From: Sediminicola sp.
GTDB taxonomy: Bacteria; Bacteroidota; Bacteroidia; Flavobacteriales; Flavobacteriaceae
Direction of reading: 5' to 3'
Length of the DNA: 64,000 nucleotides
NCBI GenBank assembly: GCA_024643325.1
Contig: JAHEND010000007.1
Span: forward strand, 34,772-98,771
A program made the translations under genes and the position numbers. Shown here in pieces: positions 46,283-57,301 of the stretch. Position 1 is the first letter of the stretch. Each line of letters begins with the position of its first letter. A model generated the notes under the pieces. That model had not been told where the DNA came from and ran no database searches. It saw nothing but the letters and a program-made list of their open reading frames with translations.

Positions 46283-46284
46283 AA

Positions 46285-46401
46285 TTACCCTTGTCTTTGT
46301 TTAAATCTAGGATTCTTTTTATTAATTACGTACAACCTGCCTTTTCTGCGTACAATCTTGCAGTCGGCACTCCTCTTTTTAATTGATGCTCTTACTTTCA
46401 T
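46285..46401 (-). CDS. rpmJ: 50S ribosomal protein L36
   Basis: 38 residues, too short for routine calling: [14 protein letters not shown] start and [12 protein letters not shown] end. Of the classical zinc ligands only Cys14 remains (Ser11, Asn27, Phe33), so this is the zinc-free form. It sits between infA (10 bp) and rpsM (3 bp), the canonical place. Confidence 0.93.
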   Translation of the reverse strand: MKVRASIKKRSADCKIVRRKGRLYVINKKNPRFKQRQG

Positions 46402-46410
46402 CCTATATAC

Positions 46411-46626
46411 TTAATATCTATATGTAATTCTCGCTTTTGTTAAATCGTATGGGCTCATTTCTAATTTCACCCTGTCTCCTGGCAACAACTTAATGTAATG
46501 CATACGCATTTTACCAGATATATGTGCCGTAACAACGTGTCCGTTCTCCAATTCTACACGAAACATAGCATTTGACAATGCTTCTATAATAGTTCCGTCT
46601 TGTTCAATTGCAGCTTGTTTAGCCAT
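46411..46626 (-). CDS. infA: Translation initiation factor IF-1
   Basis: 71 residues, S1-like OB fold: [39 protein letters not shown] and a [12 protein letters not shown] end. One base separates it from secY. Confidence 0.96.
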   Translation of the reverse strand: MAKQAAIEQDGTIIEALSNAMFRVELENGHVVTAHISGKMRMHYIKLLPGDRVKLEMSPYDLTKARITYRY

Positions 46627-46627
46627 A

Positions 46628-47971
46628 TTATACTTCTTTTCTATTTTTACCAGACTTCATTAATCCGTCATAGTGTCTATTTAAAAGATACGCATTCACC
46701 TGTTGTACTGTATCTATAGCAACTCCTACCATAATAAGAAGTGAAGTACCACCATAAAATAAAGCCCATCCCGGCTGAATATCTACTAATTTCACAGCCA
46801 AGGCCGGCAAAATTGCGAGCAAAGCTAAGAAAATAGATCCAGGTAACGTAATTAATGACATAATCTTATCTAAAAAATCTCCAGTTTCTTTACCTGGAAG
46901 TACTCCAGGAATAAAACCACCGCTTCTTTTGAGATCATCTGCCATTTTATTTGTTGGAACTGTGATCGCTGTGTAGAAATAAGTAAAAATAATAATCAAT
47001 AAAGCAAATAGTATATTATAGGCTAAACCAAAAATATCTTGAAACTGAACTTCCATCCATTGACCCAATGCAGTATTGTTAAAAGTCTTACCTAATAAAC
47101 CAGGCGCAAACATAATTGCTTGAGCAAAAATGATTGGCATTACTCCAGATGCATTTAATTTCAATGGAATATACTGTCTTGTTCCAACGGCATTCTTATC
47201 AAATCCACCAGATGCAGTTCTTCTTGCGTATTGAACAGGTATTTGTCTTGTAGCCATAACCAATAGAACACTTCCTAAGATTACAAGGAACCAAAGAATA
47301 ATTTCTATTAAAACAAACATAACACCTCCGCTAGTCGTAGAAGTTCTTGAGATGAACTCTTGAACAAATGACTGAGGCATGTTTGCTATAATACCTACCA
47401 TGATTAATAGAGAAATACCATTACCAATACCTTTATCGGTAATTTTCTCTCCCAACCACATAGCAAATACAGTACCTGTAACTAATATTATCACAGATGG
47501 AATGATAAAATCTAAACCTTTACCGAGTACAAAAGCAGAATCTGGTACACCAAGAGCACCTAAAGAATACAAATAGGCAGGGGCTTGAACCACACAAATA
47601 CCTATGGTCAACCATCTGGTAATTTGATTGATGGTTTTTCTCCCGCTTTCGCCTTCTTTCTGAAGCTTTTGTAAATAAGGAATCGCAATACCCATTAACT
47701 GAACAACAATAGAAGCAGAGATATAAGGCATAATTCCCAATGCGAAAACAGATGCATTAGCAAATGCACCTCCTGTAAAAGCATTTAAGATTCCTAAAAT
47801 ACCGCTATCTGTATTGGATGTTAATTGAGCCAATTGCGTAGTATCTATACCTGGCAAAACAATTTGAGCACCAAAACGATACACCAATAAAAGACTTAAG
47901 GTAACGAGAATACGTCCTTTAAGTTCTTCTATTTTCCAGATATTAGATAAAGTTTCTATAAATTTCTTCAT
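46628..47971 (-). CDS. secY: Preprotein translocase subunit SecY
   Basis: 447 residues with ten transmembrane helices; central channel of the Sec translocon. [13 protein letters not shown] in helix 2, [11 protein letters not shown] in helix 4, and cytoplasmic loop with ARRTASGG and NKNAVG-like sequence. Follows rplO after ten bases. Confidence 0.96.
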   Translation of the reverse strand: MKKFIETLSNIWKIEELKGRILVTLSLLLVYRFGAQIVLPGIDTTQLAQLTSNTDSGILGILNAFTGGAFANASVFALGIMPYISASIVVQLMGIAIPYLQKLQKEGESGRKTINQITRWLTIGICVVQAPAYLYSLGALGVPDSAFVLGKGLDFIIPSVIILVTGTVFAMWLGEKITDKGIGNGISLLIMVGIIANMPQSFVQEFISRTSTTSGGVMFVLIEIILWFLVILGSVLLVMATRQIPVQYARRTASGGFDKNAVGTRQYIPLKLNASGVMPIIFAQAIMFAPGLLGKTFNNTALGQWMEVQFQDIFGLAYNILFALLIIIFTYFYTAITVPTNKMADDLKRSGGFIPGVLPGKETGDFLDKIMSLITLPGSIFLALLAILPALAVKLVDIQPGWALFYGGTSLLIMVGVAIDTVQQVNAYLLNRHYDGLMKSGKNRKEV

Positions 47972-47981
47972 AATCCGTATA

Positions 47982-48434
47982 TTATAAACTTATTGCTTCA
48001 CCACCAGCAGCTTCAATAGCTGCTTTAGCAGTAGCAGTAAATTTATGAGCAGTTACAGAAAGTTTTGCTTTTAACTCTCCTCCACCTAATATCTTAACTA
48101 AATCATTTTTACCAACTACTCTGTTAGCAATTAAAACTTCTAGGCTAACAGTATCTTTAATAACACCATTATCTACTAAAAGCTGTAGTTTATCTAGGTT
48201 AATCCCAGCGTATTCTTTCCTGTTGATGTTCTTAAAACCAAATTTAGGAACACGTCTCTGTAAAGGCATTTGACCTCCTTCGAAACCAACTTTTTTAGAA
48301 TACCCGGATCTAGACTTGGCCCCTTTGTGACCACGAGTGGCTGTACCACCTTTTCCAGATCCTTGACCTCTACCTACTACTTTTCCTTCTCTGTGAATAG
48401 CACCTTCGGCAGGCTTTAAACTATTTAAATTCAT
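47982..48434 (-). CDS. rplO: 50S ribosomal protein L15
   Basis: 150 residues; MNLNSLKPAEGAIHREGKVV start with glycine-rich GRGQGSGKGGTATRGHKGAKSR. Confidence 0.95.
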   Translation of the reverse strand: MNLNSLKPAEGAIHREGKVVGRGQGSGKGGTATRGHKGAKSRSGYSKKVGFEGGQMPLQRRVPKFGFKNINRKEYAGINLDKLQLLVDNGVIKDTVSLEVLIANRVVGKNDLVKILGGGELKAKLSVTAHKFTATAKAAIEAAGGEAISL

Positions 48435-48449
48435 AATGAATGTGGTATA

Positions 48450-48629
48450 TTAAGCTTCTGTTGTAGAAACTAAGTGTTTTACTTTATTAATCATTCCAAT
48501 CACTGCTGGTGAAGCATCGTGAGATACTTCATGACCAATCTTTTTAAGACCTAACGCAGCCATTGTTTGTTTTTGTCTGAGTGGTTTTTTAATACTACTC
48601 TTTACTTGTTTTACTATAATTTTTGCCAT
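48450..48629 (-). CDS. rpmD: 50S ribosomal protein L30
   Basis: 59 residues, short of the usual cutoff: MAKIIVKQVKSSIKKPLRQK, MAALGLKKIGHEV and NKVKHLVSTTEA. Lies between rpsE and rplO as expected. Confidence 0.93.
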   Translation of the reverse strand: MAKIIVKQVKSSIKKPLRQKQTMAALGLKKIGHEVSHDASPAVIGMINKVKHLVSTTEA

Positions 48630-48639
48630 GATGCTTGAA

Positions 48640-49164
48640 TTATCCTTTAAATACTTTTTCTAAAGATACACCACGTTGCGAAGCAACCGTTTTTGCATCT
48701 CTAATTTGTAATAAAGCATCAAAAGTTGCTTTAACTACATTGTGAGGGTTTGAAGATCCTTGTGACTTTGAAAGTACATCGTGAACTCCTACTGCTTCTA
48801 ATACAGAACGAACTGCACCTCCAGCAATAACACCGGTACCATGTGAAGCAGGCTGAATATACACTCTAGCCCCTCCAAATTTACCTTTTTGTTCATGTGG
48901 CAAAGTTCCTTTATTCAATGGAATTCTCACTAAGTTCTTCTTAGCATCTTCAATAGCTTTTGAAATAGCTGTAGCCACCTCTTTAGATTTTCCTAAACCG
49001 TGTCCTACTACTCCGTTCTCGTCTCCTACAACTACAATTGCGGAAAAGCCAAATGCTCTACCACCCTTTGTAACCTTAGTAACTCTTTGAACACCAACTA
49101 AGCGATCTTTTAATTCTAAACCACCTGGCTTTACCGTTTCTGCGTTTTTGTAATTTTGGTACAT
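48640..49164 (-). CDS. rpsE: 30S ribosomal protein S5
   Basis: 174 residues from [15 protein letters not shown] (ATG at 49162-49164); the open frame goes on 48 codons upstream into rplR and is not real. [24 protein letters not shown] and [21 protein letters not shown] are diagnostic. Confidence 0.95.
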   Translation of the reverse strand: MYQNYKNAETVKPGGLELKDRLVGVQRVTKVTKGGRAFGFSAIVVVGDENGVVGHGLGKSKEVATAISKAIEDAKKNLVRIPLNKGTLPHEQKGKFGGARVYIQPASHGTGVIAGGAVRSVLEAVGVHDVLSKSQGSSNPHNVVKATFDALLQIRDAKTVASQRGVSLEKVFKG

Positions 49165-49171
49165 AATTTTT

Positions 49172-49528
49172 TTAGAATTTAAGTCCTGCTTCTCTAGCGC
49201 CTTCTGCCAAAGATTTGATTCTACCATGGTATAAGTTTCCACCTCTATCGAAAGCAACTGTTTCAATTTTAATGGTCTTTGCTTTTTCTGCAATGGCTTT
49301 TCCAACAAGGGCAGCCATTTCTATTTTAGTCCCTTTAGCAGCGCTAAGGTCCTTATCTCTAGAAGATGCAGCAGCTAATGTAACGCCATTAACGTCATCT
49401 ATTAACTGTGCGTAAATCTCTTTGTTACTTCTAAACACAGCCAGTCTTGGTGTGCTAGCGGTACCAAAAGAAACCTTACGGATTCTTCTTCTAATTCTTA
49501 ATCTTCTTTCAGTTTTCGATAATCTCAT
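49172..49528 (-). CDS. rplR: 50S ribosomal protein L18
   Basis: 118 residues: [18 protein letters not shown] start, 5S rRNA binding, [24 protein letters not shown] end. Confidence 0.95.
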   Translation of the reverse strand: MRLSKTERRLRIRRRIRKVSFGTASTPRLAVFRSNKEIYAQLIDDVNGVTLAAASSRDKDLSAAKGTKIEMAALVGKAIAEKAKTIKIETVAFDRGGNLYHGRIKSLAEGAREAGLKF

Positions 49529-49539
49529 GATGCTATATA

Positions 49540-50082
49540 TTAAGCCGATTTACCTGCTTTTCTTCTTAATTGTTCTCCTACGAATTTAACTCCTTTACCT
49601 TTGTATGGCTCAGGCTTACGGAAAGCCCTAATTTTAGCAGCCACTTGACCCACTAACTGTTTGTCAAAAGAAGTTAATTTGATAATAGGGTTCTTTCCCT
49701 TTTCAGAAATAGTCTCCACTTTTACTTCAGGAGCAACATTTATAACAATGTTGTGAGAGAAACCAAGCGCAATATCTAATTTTTGACCTTGATTACTGGC
49801 TCTATAACCTACACCAACTAATTCTAATTCTTTAGTCCATCCTGTAGAAACTCCAAGTACCATATTGGCTACTAAAGATCTATACAGACCGTGTTTTGCT
49901 TTGTGTTCTTTTGAATCTGAAGGTCTTGTCACTAAAACATTACCTTCTTCTACAGTGATCGAAACACCAGAAAATTCCTGTGTTAATTCACCTAGTTTAC
50001 CTTTTACGGTAAGCACATTGTCTTTTACCTCTACGGTTACCCCTTCAGGAATCGCTACTGGATTATTACCTATTCTAGACAT
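49540..50082 (-). CDS. rplF: 50S ribosomal protein L6
   Basis: 180 residues with two L6 repeats: [19 protein letters not shown] and [24 protein letters not shown] end. Confidence 0.96.
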   Translation of the reverse strand: MSRIGNNPVAIPEGVTVEVKDNVLTVKGKLGELTQEFSGVSITVEEGNVLVTRPSDSKEHKAKHGLYRSLVANMVLGVSTGWTKELELVGVGYRASNQGQKLDIALGFSHNIVINVAPEVKVETISEKGKNPIIKLTSFDKQLVGQVAAKIRAFRKPEPYKGKGVKFVGEQLRRKAGKSA

Positions 50083-50102
50083 TATTCTTGCTCTTTACTA
50101 TA

Positions 50103-50501
50103 TTAATAAACGTAGCATATAACTTCGCCACCTACTTTTTCTAACTTGGCTTGTTTGCTGGTCATTACTCCGTGAGAAGTAGACACAATAGCAATACCCA
50201 AACCGTTTAATACTCTAGGTAGTTCTGCAGCTCCAGCATACTTACGTAAACCTGGCTTACTTATACGACTAATTTTTTTGATCACTGGCTCTTTCGTAGC
50301 AGTGTTGTATTTAAGGGCGATTTTAATAGAACCTTGTGGTCCATCTTCCTCAAATTTGTAGCTTAAAATATATCCTTGATCGAATAATATTTTAGTGATT
50401 TCTTTTTTAAGATTAGATGCAGGAATACTAACCACTCTGTGACCAGCGCTGTTTGCGTTTCTAATTCTTGTTAGGTAATCCGAAATTGGATCTGTAAACA
50501 T
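50103..50501 (-). CDS. rpsH: 30S ribosomal protein S8
   Basis: 132 residues: [21 protein letters not shown] and [21 protein letters not shown] 66-bp gap with a possible hairpin (GGTTTAAC/GTTAAAAACC) lies upstream, longer than other gaps here; S8 controls the spc genes in E. coli. Confidence 0.95.
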   Translation of the reverse strand: MFTDPISDYLTRIRNANSAGHRVVSIPASNLKKEITKILFDQGYILSYKFEEDGPQGSIKIALKYNTATKEPVIKKISRISKPGLRKYAGAAELPRVLNGLGIAIVSTSHGVMTSKQAKLEKVGGEVICYVY

Positions 50502-50567
50502 AGGTATATATTTGCGGTAACGGTTTTTAACTTAAGTTAAACCTGTAACCAATTAATAATTGTTTTT

Positions 50568-50837
50568 TTACCAGCTCGCTTTTCTAACGCCTGGAATAAG
50601 ACCATTATTGGCCATCTCTCTAAATAAAACTCTAGAAATTCCAAAAGTTCTCATATAACCCTTTGGTCTTCCAGTTAATTTACATCTGTTGTGCATACGA
50701 ACTGGAGAAGCATTTTTTGGCAACTTCTGTAAAGCTTCATAATCACCAGCTTCTTTTAAAGCTTTTCTTTTTTCTGCGTACTTGGCTACCGTTTTTGCTC
50801 TTTTAACTTCACGGGCCTTCATTGATTCTTTAGCCAT
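50568..50837 (-). CDS. rpsN: 30S ribosomal protein S14
   Basis: 89 residues, the long zinc-free type: only one Cys, in [20 protein letters not shown]. Ends SW in the usual way. One base between it and rplE. Confidence 0.95.
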   Translation of the reverse strand: MAKESMKAREVKRAKTVAKYAEKRKALKEAGDYEALQKLPKNASPVRMHNRCKLTGRPKGYMRTFGISRVLFREMANNGLIPGVRKASW

Positions 50838-50838
50838 T

Positions 50839-51390
50839 CTAATTCTTTTTAAAGGGAAGTCCTAACTGTGTTAATAATGATTTTGCTTCTTGATCAGTGT
50901 TTGCAGAGGTAACAAATGTAATATCCATACCATTAATTCTATTGATTTTATCAATATTAATCTCTGGAAATATAATTTGTTCGGTAACCCCTAAAGAATA
51001 ATTTCCACGTCCGTCAAAACCAGTCGCTTTAATTCCTTGAAAATCTCTTACACGTGGTAAAGCTGCAGTAATCAATCTGTCTAAAAATTCATACATACGC
51101 TCTCCTCTTAAAGTTACTTTGGCGCCAATTGGCATTCCTTTACGTAATTTAAAAGACGCAACGTCTTTCTTAGAAATAGTAGACACTGCTTTCTGACCAG
51201 TTATTAAGGTCATTTCTTCTACGGCGTGATCGATAAGTTTTTTATCTGCTACTGCAGCACCAACTCCTCTTGAAACAACTATTTTCTCTAATTTAGGAAC
51301 TTGCATTACATTCTTGTAACCAAATTCTTCTGTTAGAGCAGCCATTACACGCTCCTTATACTCTTGTTTTAATCTTGGAATGTACCCCAT
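50839..51390 (-). CDS. rplE: 50S ribosomal protein L5
   Basis: 183 residues: [35 protein letters not shown] and [18 protein letters not shown]. 5S rRNA-binding. Confidence 0.96.
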   Translation of the reverse strand: MGYIPRLKQEYKERVMAALTEEFGYKNVMQVPKLEKIVVSRGVGAAVADKKLIDHAVEEMTLITGQKAVSTISKKDVASFKLRKGMPIGAKVTLRGERMYEFLDRLITAALPRVRDFQGIKATGFDGRGNYSLGVTEQIIFPEINIDKINRINGMDITFVTSANTDQEAKSLLTQLGLPFKKN

Positions 51391-51392
51391 AA

Positions 51393-51707
51393 CTAAATTA
51401 CTTCATTAGATTTCTTAGAAAACCTTACTTTCTTATCTCCACGAACCTCATAACCAACTCTTGTAGCTTCACCAGACTTAGGATCTAATAAAGACAAGTT
51501 TGAAATATGAATAGGAGATTCTTTCTTAACAATCCCCCCTTGTGGATTTTGAGCACTAGGCTTCTGATGTTTTGAAACCATATTGGTTCCTTCTACAATA
51601 GCTCTACTTTTCTTAAGATCTACAGAAACTACTTTCCCTTGGTCCCCTTTATGGTCCCCAGCGATCACTTTTACTGTATCTCCTACTTTTATTTTAATTT
51701 TTGTCAT
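51393..51707 (-). CDS. rplX: 50S ribosomal protein L24
   Basis: 104 residues with the KOW motif [20 protein letters not shown]; assembly initiator. Confidence 0.95.
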   Translation of the reverse strand: MTKIKIKVGDTVKVIAGDHKGDQGKVVSVDLKKSRAIVEGTNMVSKHQKPSAQNPQGGIVKKESPIHISNLSLLDPKSGEATRVGYEVRGDKKVRFSKKSNEVI

Positions 51708-51718
51708 TTTTTTGGAAA

Positions 51719-52087
51719 TTAAAGCACCTCAGGAGCTAATGAAACAATCTTCATGAATTGCTTGTCACGAAGCTCTCTAGCAACGGGACCAAATACACGG
51801 GTACCTTTCATTTCACCTGTTGGGTTTAAAAGTACACACGCGTTGTCGTCAAAACGAATATAAGAACCATCTGCACGACGTACTTCTTTCTTTGTTCTAA
51901 CTACTACCGCAGTAGAAACAGCACCTTTCTTTACACTCCCATTAGGAGTGGCGTCTTTTACTGTAACCACAATTTTATCTCCTACAGATGCATACCTTCT
52001 TTTAGTACCTCCAAGTACTCTAATGGTCAAAACTTCTTTTGCCCCGGTATTATCTGCAACTTTTAGTCTGGATTCTTGCTGTAACAT
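51719..52087 (-). CDS. rplN: 50S ribosomal protein L14
   Basis: 122 residues: [40 protein letters not shown] and a [10 protein letters not shown] end. Confidence 0.96.
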   Translation of the reverse strand: MLQQESRLKVADNTGAKEVLTIRVLGGTKRRYASVGDKIVVTVKDATPNGSVKKGAVSTAVVVRTKKEVRRADGSYIRFDDNACVLLNPTGEMKGTRVFGPVARELRDKQFMKIVSLAPEVL

Positions 52088-52088
52088 A

Positions 52089-52346
52089 TTATTTAGCTCT
52101 TTCTAAAATTTCCACTAATCTCCAACATTTGGTCTTACTTAAAGGACGTGTCTCCATGATCTTTACAGTATCACCAATGTTACAATTGTTTGTCTCGTCG
52201 TGTGCAACATATTTCTTAGTTTTTAACACGAACTTTCCGTACATAGGGTGCTTTACTCGTTTCACTTCTGAAACTACAATGGATTTCTCCATTTTGTTGC
52301 TAGTAACAACGCCTACTCTCTCTTTTCTTAAATTTCTTTTTTCCAT
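52089..52346 (-). CDS. rpsQ: 30S ribosomal protein S17
   Basis: 85 residues: [20 protein letters not shown] and [20 protein letters not shown]. One base from rplN. Confidence 0.96.
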   Translation of the reverse strand: MEKRNLRKERVGVVTSNKMEKSIVVSEVKRVKHPMYGKFVLKTKKYVAHDETNNCNIGDTVKIMETRPLSKTKCWRLVEILERAK

Positions 52347-52359
52347 AAAGCAGAACCTG

Positions 52360-52551
52360 TTATTGGTTTTCCCTTTTAGTTAACTCTGTAGCCAATCTTG
52401 CTACCGTTCTTCTCACTTTTCTAATCAAAAGTGGATTTTCTAAAGGGGTAACAGAATGAGCTAATTTTAAATCTGAATGTTGCTTTTTGAATGCAGCCAG
52501 TTGTTCTACTAGTGCTTCAGCTGATAATTCTTTTATTTCTGATTGTTTCAT
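52360..52551 (-). CDS. rpmC: 50S ribosomal protein L29
   Basis: 63 residues, two helices: [20 protein letters not shown] and [15 protein letters not shown]. Confidence 0.95.
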   Translation of the reverse strand: MKQSEIKELSAEALVEQLAAFKKQHSDLKLAHSVTPLENPLLIRKVRRTVARLATELTKRENQ

Positions 52552-52568
52552 GATTCCTAAATTAAAAG

Positions 52569-52988
52569 TTATGCTGAATAATCTCTAGCAACAATGAATT
52601 TGGTTTTTACTGGTAATTTCTGAGCTGCAAGACGCAAAGCCTCTTTTGCAATATCATGAGATACACCAGCTATTTCAAACATGATTCTACCTGGAAGAAC
52701 CACCGCAACGAAATATTCTGGAGCACCCTTACCTTTACCCATACGAACCTCAAGAGGCTTCTTTGTAATAGGCTTATCCGGAAAGATCTTAATCCATAAT
52801 TGACCTTCTCTCTTCATATACCTTGTAGCTGCAATACGAGCCGCTTCAATCTGACGGGCTGTAATAAAGCTAGTATCCAAGGACTTAATACCAAACATAC
52901 CGTTAGAAAGCTGGTGCCCTCTACTTGATATCCCTTTCATACGCCCTTTCTGAGCTTTGCGAAATTTGGTTCTTTTTGGTTGTAACAT
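52569..52988 (-). CDS. rplP: 50S ribosomal protein L16
   Basis: 139 residues: [39 protein letters not shown] and [14 protein letters not shown]. Near the A and P sites of the 50S subunit. Confidence 0.96.
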   Translation of the reverse strand: MLQPKRTKFRKAQKGRMKGISSRGHQLSNGMFGIKSLDTSFITARQIEAARIAATRYMKREGQLWIKIFPDKPITKKPLEVRMGKGKGAPEYFVAVVLPGRIMFEIAGVSHDIAKEALRLAAQKLPVKTKFIVARDYSA

Positions 52989-53008
52989 TGTTCTGTTTCT
53001 TTATAAAA

Positions 53009-53725
53009 TTACTTTCTACGACGTGGTTTCTTTGGTCCATCTTGGTTACCTCCTTTAGAAGGGCTAGTAGCCATTCCTACCAATGGAGATAATTCACGTT
53101 TCCCATATACCTCGCCTTTCATAATCCACACTTTAATACCTAATCTTCCATAAGTAGTGTGTGCTTCATGCAATGCATAATCAATATCTGCTCTAAAAGT
53201 AGACAGTGGAATTCTACCGTCTTTATACCCTTCAGAACGTGCCATTTCAGCACCGTTCAAACGACCTGAAATTAATACTTTAATTCCTTCTGCATTCATT
53301 CTCATGGCAGCAGCGATAGCCATTTTAATAGCTCTTCTATAAGAAATTCTTCCTTCGATTTGTCTACAAATACTAGCCGCAACTAAATTAGCATCGACCT
53401 CAGGTCTTTTGATCTCAAAAATATTGATCTGAACCTCTTTGTCTGTGATCTTCTTAAGCTCTTCTTTAAGCTTGTCTACTTCCTGTCCACCTTTACCGAT
53501 AATAATACCAGGTCTAGCAGTAGTAATAGTTATAGTCACTAATTTAAGCGTACGTTCTATGATCACTCTAGAAACACTTGCTTTTGCTAAACGTGCAAAA
53601 ACGTATTTTCTAATCTTGTCATCTTCTGCAAGTTTATCTCCGTAATCATTACCACCATACCAGTTAGATTCCCAACCTCTGATGATTCCTAGACGATTTC
53701 CAATTGGATTTGTTTTTTGTCCCAT
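53009..53725 (-). CDS. rpsC: 30S ribosomal protein S3
   Basis: 238 residues: [22 protein letters not shown] motif [18 protein letters not shown] and [13 protein letters not shown]. Tail is basic (KKPRRRK). Confidence 0.96.
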   Translation of the reverse strand: MGQKTNPIGNRLGIIRGWESNWYGGNDYGDKLAEDDKIRKYVFARLAKASVSRVIIERTLKLVTITITTARPGIIIGKGGQEVDKLKEELKKITDKEVQINIFEIKRPEVDANLVAASICRQIEGRISYRRAIKMAIAAAMRMNAEGIKVLISGRLNGAEMARSEGYKDGRIPLSTFRADIDYALHEAHTTYGRLGIKVWIMKGEVYGKRELSPLVGMATSPSKGGNQDGPKKPRRRK

Positions 53726-53735
53726 AGTTCGTATC

Positions 53736-54143
53736 CTAGCTTTGTATGTTATTGTTGTCTCCTAAAACCAAAGTTACGTGATTGGAGCGTTTTCTAATTC
53801 TGTGTGCTCTTCCTTGAGGCGCTGGACGTAGTCTCTTTAACATACTTCCTCCGTCTACACGAATTTCTTTTACAAAAAGATCTGCGTCTTCAATGTTAGC
53901 GTCTTCATTCTTAGCTTGCCAATTAGCAATTGCAGACAATAACAACTTTTCAATTTTACCTGAAGCTTCCTTCTGGTTAAATTTCAATATAGCCAAAGCT
54001 GGCTCTACTTGCTTTCCTCTCACTAGATCAGCAACTAATCGCATTTTTCTAGGTGAAGTAGGACAGTTGTTCAACTTTGCAAAAGCAACTTGCTTTTTTC
54101 CTTCTTTAATGGCTTCTGCCATGTTTCTTTTACGAACTCCCAT
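53736..54143 (-). CDS. rplV: 50S ribosomal protein L22
   Basis: 135 residues: [19 protein letters not shown] and [20 protein letters not shown], the exit-tunnel loop region. Confidence 0.95.
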   Translation of the reverse strand: MGVRKRNMAEAIKEGKKQVAFAKLNNCPTSPRKMRLVADLVRGKQVEPALAILKFNQKEASGKIEKLLLSAIANWQAKNEDANIEDADLFVKEIRVDGGSMLKRLRPAPQGRAHRIRKRSNHVTLVLGDNNNIQS

Positions 54144-54146
54144 AGC

Positions 54147-54425
54147 TTACTTTTTACCTTTGTTTTTAGCACCTGCATGCCCTCTAAAAGAACGTGTTGG
54201 TGAAAATTCTCCAAGTTTGTGACCCACCATGTTTTCTGTAACGTAAACAGGAACGAATTGTTTCCCGTTGTGAACAGCGATAGTCTGACCTACGAAATCT
54301 GGAGTAATCATAGAGGCTCTAGACCATGTCTTCACCACTGTTGATTTTCCTGTTGATATATTTTCTTGAACTTTTTTCTCTAAACTATAGTGAACAAAAG
54401 GTCCTTTTTTTAATGAACGTGCCAT
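54147..54425 (-). CDS. rpsS: 30S ribosomal protein S19
   Basis: 92 residues: [39 protein letters not shown] and [13 protein letters not shown]. Confidence 0.96.
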   Translation of the reverse strand: MARSLKKGPFVHYSLEKKVQENISTGKSTVVKTWSRASMITPDFVGQTIAVHNGKQFVPVYVTENMVGHKLGEFSPTRSFRGHAGAKNKGKK

Positions 54426-54437
54426 GTCTTTCTACTT

Positions 54438-55262
54438 TTATTTCTTTCTACGTTCTATGATATACTTGTTGGTACTCTTGGTTTTAGAACGGGTTCTAAA
54501 TCCTTTAGCTGGGATACCCTTTCTAGATCTTGGATGACCTCCTGAAGATCTTCCTTCACCACCACCCATTGGGTGATCTACCGGGTTCATAGCTACTGGT
54601 CTAACACGTGGTCTTCTTCCTAACCATCTGCTTCTACCAGCTTTACCAGAAACCAATAATTGGTGGTCTGAATTAGATACAGCACCAATTGTTGCCATAC
54701 ATCCTGAAAGAATTAAACGCGTTTCTCCTGAAGGCATTTTCACTGTAACGAACTTACCGTCTTTTGCCATTAACTGAGCAAAAGTACCAGCAGATCTTGC
54801 CATTACCGCTCCTTGTCCTGGACGTAATTCAATACAAGAAATAATAGTTCCTAATGGAATAGCACTTAATGGTAACGCATTACCAATCTCTGGAGCTGCT
54901 TCTGCACCTACTGAAATAGTCTGCCCAACAGTTAAACCGTTTTGAGCAATCACATATCTCTTTTCCCCATCTGCATAGGTAAGTAGTGCAATAAATGCAG
55001 TTCTGTTTGGATCGTACTGAATAGAAGTCACCGTAGCAGTCACATCTGACTTATTACGTTTGAAATCTATCTCACGATACCTTCTTTTATGACCCCCACC
55101 TTTTTGACGGATGGTCATTTTTCCTTGACTGTTTCTACCCCCAGTTCTTTTTATCGGACTAAGCAAGCTTTTTTCCGGCTTATCAGTAGTAATGGCGTCA
55201 AAACCATTAACTACTCTAAAACGCTGCCCTGGGGTGATTGGTTTTAATTTTCTAACTGACAT
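54438..55262 (-). CDS. rplB: 50S ribosomal protein L2
   Basis: 274 residues: peptidyl-transferase-centre protein with [20 protein letters not shown], the histidine-containing [20 protein letters not shown] loop and a basic tail. Confidence 0.96.
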   Translation of the reverse strand: MSVRKLKPITPGQRFRVVNGFDAITTDKPEKSLLSPIKRTGGRNSQGKMTIRQKGGGHKRRYREIDFKRNKSDVTATVTSIQYDPNRTAFIALLTYADGEKRYVIAQNGLTVGQTISVGAEAAPEIGNALPLSAIPLGTIISCIELRPGQGAVMARSAGTFAQLMAKDGKFVTVKMPSGETRLILSGCMATIGAVSNSDHQLLVSGKAGRSRWLGRRPRVRPVAMNPVDHPMGGGEGRSSGGHPRSRKGIPAKGFRTRSKTKSTNKYIIERRKK

Positions 55263-55271
55263 TTCTTGTCT

Positions 55272-55562
55272 TTATAGATTACTGTAAAAATCAATGATAT
55301 CTCCTTCTTTAACATCCACAATGGCTTTTTTGTAAGCAGACGTTTTACCGTGCTGCACCCCTGTTTTAGTGTAACGAGATTTTCTTGAAGGACCATAGTT
55401 CATGGTGCGTACTGCATTCACAGAAACACCGTAAGAAGCCTCAACAGCTTCTTTTATCTGTATCTTATTCGCATTAGGATCAACGATAAAGCCATAGCGA
55501 TTATACAACTCGCTATCTGCTGTCATTTTTTCCGTAATGATTGGTTTTATCAACACACTCAT
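55272..55562 (-). CDS. rplW: 50S ribosomal protein L23
   Basis: 96 residues: MSVLIKPIITEKMTADSEL, YGFIVDPNANKIQIKEAVE. Exit-site docking protein for SRP and trigger factor. Confidence 0.95.
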   Translation of the reverse strand: MSVLIKPIITEKMTADSELYNRYGFIVDPNANKIQIKEAVEASYGVSVNAVRTMNYGPSRKSRYTKTGVQHGKTSAYKKAIVDVKEGDIIDFYSNL

Positions 55563-55569
55563 GGTTCCT

Positions 55570-56199
55570 CTATTTTGTTAAATTTGTTTCAATTCCTGCA
55601 ATTGAACCCTCCAACAACACAATGCTTGAAGCATTAAGTATTTTGTAAGTACTTAATTCTGAGTTGATTACAACATCAGTTTGGGTCAAATTACGTGACG
55701 ACAAATATACATTATTATTTGAATCGCCCAACACTACTAGGGATTTTTTATTGTCTATCCCTAATGATTTCAATACTTGCAAGAAATCTTTGGTCTTTGG
55801 CGCTTCAAAATTGAAGTCCTCTACTACTACGATAGATTTCTCTCCAGCTTTAATAGACAAAGCAGATTTACGTGCCAAACGCTTTACGTTTTTGTTCAGC
55901 TTCTGGGTGTAATCTTTTGGTCTTGGGCCAAAAATACGACCACCACCTCTAAATACAGGAGATTTAATACTACCTGCACGAGCGGTACCCGTACCTTTTT
56001 GTTTCTTGATCTTACGCGTACTACCTGCTATTTCAGCACGTTCTTTAGATTTGTGTGTTCCCTGACGTTGGTGTGCCAAGTACTGTTTTACATCTAAATA
56101 AATAGCGTGATTGTTTGGGTCTATTGCAAATACAGCATCAGAAAGGTCTGCCTTTCTTCCTGTATCTTTTCCTTTACTATCTAAAACTGCTACTTTCAT
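55570..56199 (-). CDS. rplD: 50S ribosomal protein L4
   Basis: 209 residues: [40 protein letters not shown] and [19 protein letters not shown]. It shares one base with the rplC stop (TAATG). L4 represses its own operon in E. coli through attenuation; an attenuator-like leader lies before rplC here. Confidence 0.96.
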   Translation of the reverse strand: MKVAVLDSKGKDTGRKADLSDAVFAIDPNNHAIYLDVKQYLAHQRQGTHKSKERAEIAGSTRKIKKQKGTGTARAGSIKSPVFRGGGRIFGPRPKDYTQKLNKNVKRLARKSALSIKAGEKSIVVVEDFNFEAPKTKDFLQVLKSLGIDNKKSLVVLGDSNNNVYLSSRNLTQTDVVINSELSTYKILNASSIVLLEGSIAGIETNLTK

Positions 56200-56816
56200 T
56201 ACTTCTCAATAGTTACGTAAGCGTTCTTATGACCAGGTACACATCCTTTTACTACTAAAAGGTTTTTCTCCGGAACAACTTTTAAAATTCTTAGGTTTAA
56301 GGCAGATACTCTAACACCACCCATTCTTCCAGCCATTTTCATGCCTTTGAACACCCTTGCTGGGTAGGAAGCAGCACCAATAGATCCTGGCGCTCTCAAC
56401 CTGTTGTGTTGCCCGTGAGTCGCTTGTCCAACACCGCCAAAACCGTGTCTTTTAACAACCCCTTGAAAACCTTTACCTTTTGAGTTTGCAGCAATATCTA
56501 CAAATTCACCTTCAACAAAAAGGTCTACACCAATGGTGTCACCTAATTTGTAATCTCCTTCAAAATTTCGGAACTCAACAACTTTTCTTTTAGCAGAAAC
56601 ACCCGCTTTTTTAAAGTGGCCAGCAGCCGCTTTATTAACGTGTTTCTCTGCCTTGTCATCGAAACCGAGTTGAAGGGCATTGTACCCGTCTACCTCTTCG
56701 GTTCTGACTTGGGTAACCGTACATGGGCCAGTCTCAATAACGGTACATGGAATATTCTTTCCATTCTCGTCAAAAATACTGGTCATGCCAATCTTTCTTC
56801 CTATTAACCCAGACAT
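56199..56816 (-). CDS. rplC: 50S ribosomal protein L3
   Basis: 205 residues: [40 protein letters not shown] and [17 protein letters not shown]. First gene after the structured 170-bp gap that follows rpsJ. Confidence 0.96.
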   Translation of the reverse strand: MSGLIGRKIGMTSIFDENGKNIPCTVIETGPCTVTQVRTEEVDGYNALQLGFDDKAEKHVNKAAAGHFKKAGVSAKRKVVEFRNFEGDYKLGDTIGVDLFVEGEFVDIAANSKGKGFQGVVKRHGFGGVGQATHGQHNRLRAPGSIGAASYPARVFKGMKMAGRMGGVRVSALNLRILKVVPEKNLLVVKGCVPGHKNAYVTIEK

Positions 56817-56855
56817 AATTATTAGTATTTAATTAATTTATATTCAATCTATTTT

Positions 56856-56983
56856 GGGACGCATCCCTAAAAAAACAGGGTCAAAAATAATTCAACCCTG
56901 ATTATTTTTTTCCGTTTTTCCCTTGCACGAAGCTCAGGACATGTATTGGAGGAATACCTCCGTGCTGTTGGCTGTAAGGCCAA
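56856..56983 (-). ncRNA. Candidate attenuator leader between rpsJ and rplC
   Basis: On minus, in order: TTGGC/GCCAA hairpin (56983-56968), GGAGG/CCTCC hairpin enclosed by GCAC/GTGC (56965-56925), then CAGGGT/ACCCTG stem (56900-56876) followed at once by seven U (56875-56869), which is an intrinsic-terminator form, then GGGA/TCCC (56867-56856). Located directly upstream of rplC inside the operon, so it likely attenuates the downstream genes. Confidence 0.55.
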
Positions 56984-56986
56984 TTA

Positions 56987-57292
56987 TCACACTTTAATCT
57001 CTACTTCTACTCCAGAAGGCAACTCTAATTTCATGAGCGCGTCAATGGTCTTAGAAGACGAAGAGTAAATATCAAGGAGTCTCTTGTAAGAACTCAATTG
57101 AAACTGCTCTCTAGATTTCTTATTTACGTGTGGGCTACGCAATACTGTGAATATTTTTTTATGCGTTGGCAAAGGTATTGGGCCAGTAACCACTGCACCT
57201 GTAGTCTTTACCGTCTTTACGATCTTCTCAGCAGACTTGTCTACCAAGTTAAAGTCGTAGGATTTAAGTTTAATTCTAATTTTTTGGCTCAT
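56987..57292 (-). CDS. rpsJ: 30S ribosomal protein S10
   Basis: 101 residues: [40 protein letters not shown]. Also part of transcription antitermination complexes. Nine bases after fusA. Confidence 0.96.
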   Translation of the reverse strand: MSQKIRIKLKSYDFNLVDKSAEKIVKTVKTTGAVVTGPIPLPTHKKIFTVLRSPHVNKKSREQFQLSSYKRLLDIYSSSSKTIDALMKLELPSGVEVEIKV

Positions 57293-57301
57293 CGTACTTA
57301 A

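Noticed and set aside
49165..49308. 48-codon N-terminal extension of rpsE
   Set aside because: It overlaps rplR and does not match S5; the ATG at 49164 gives the conserved start.
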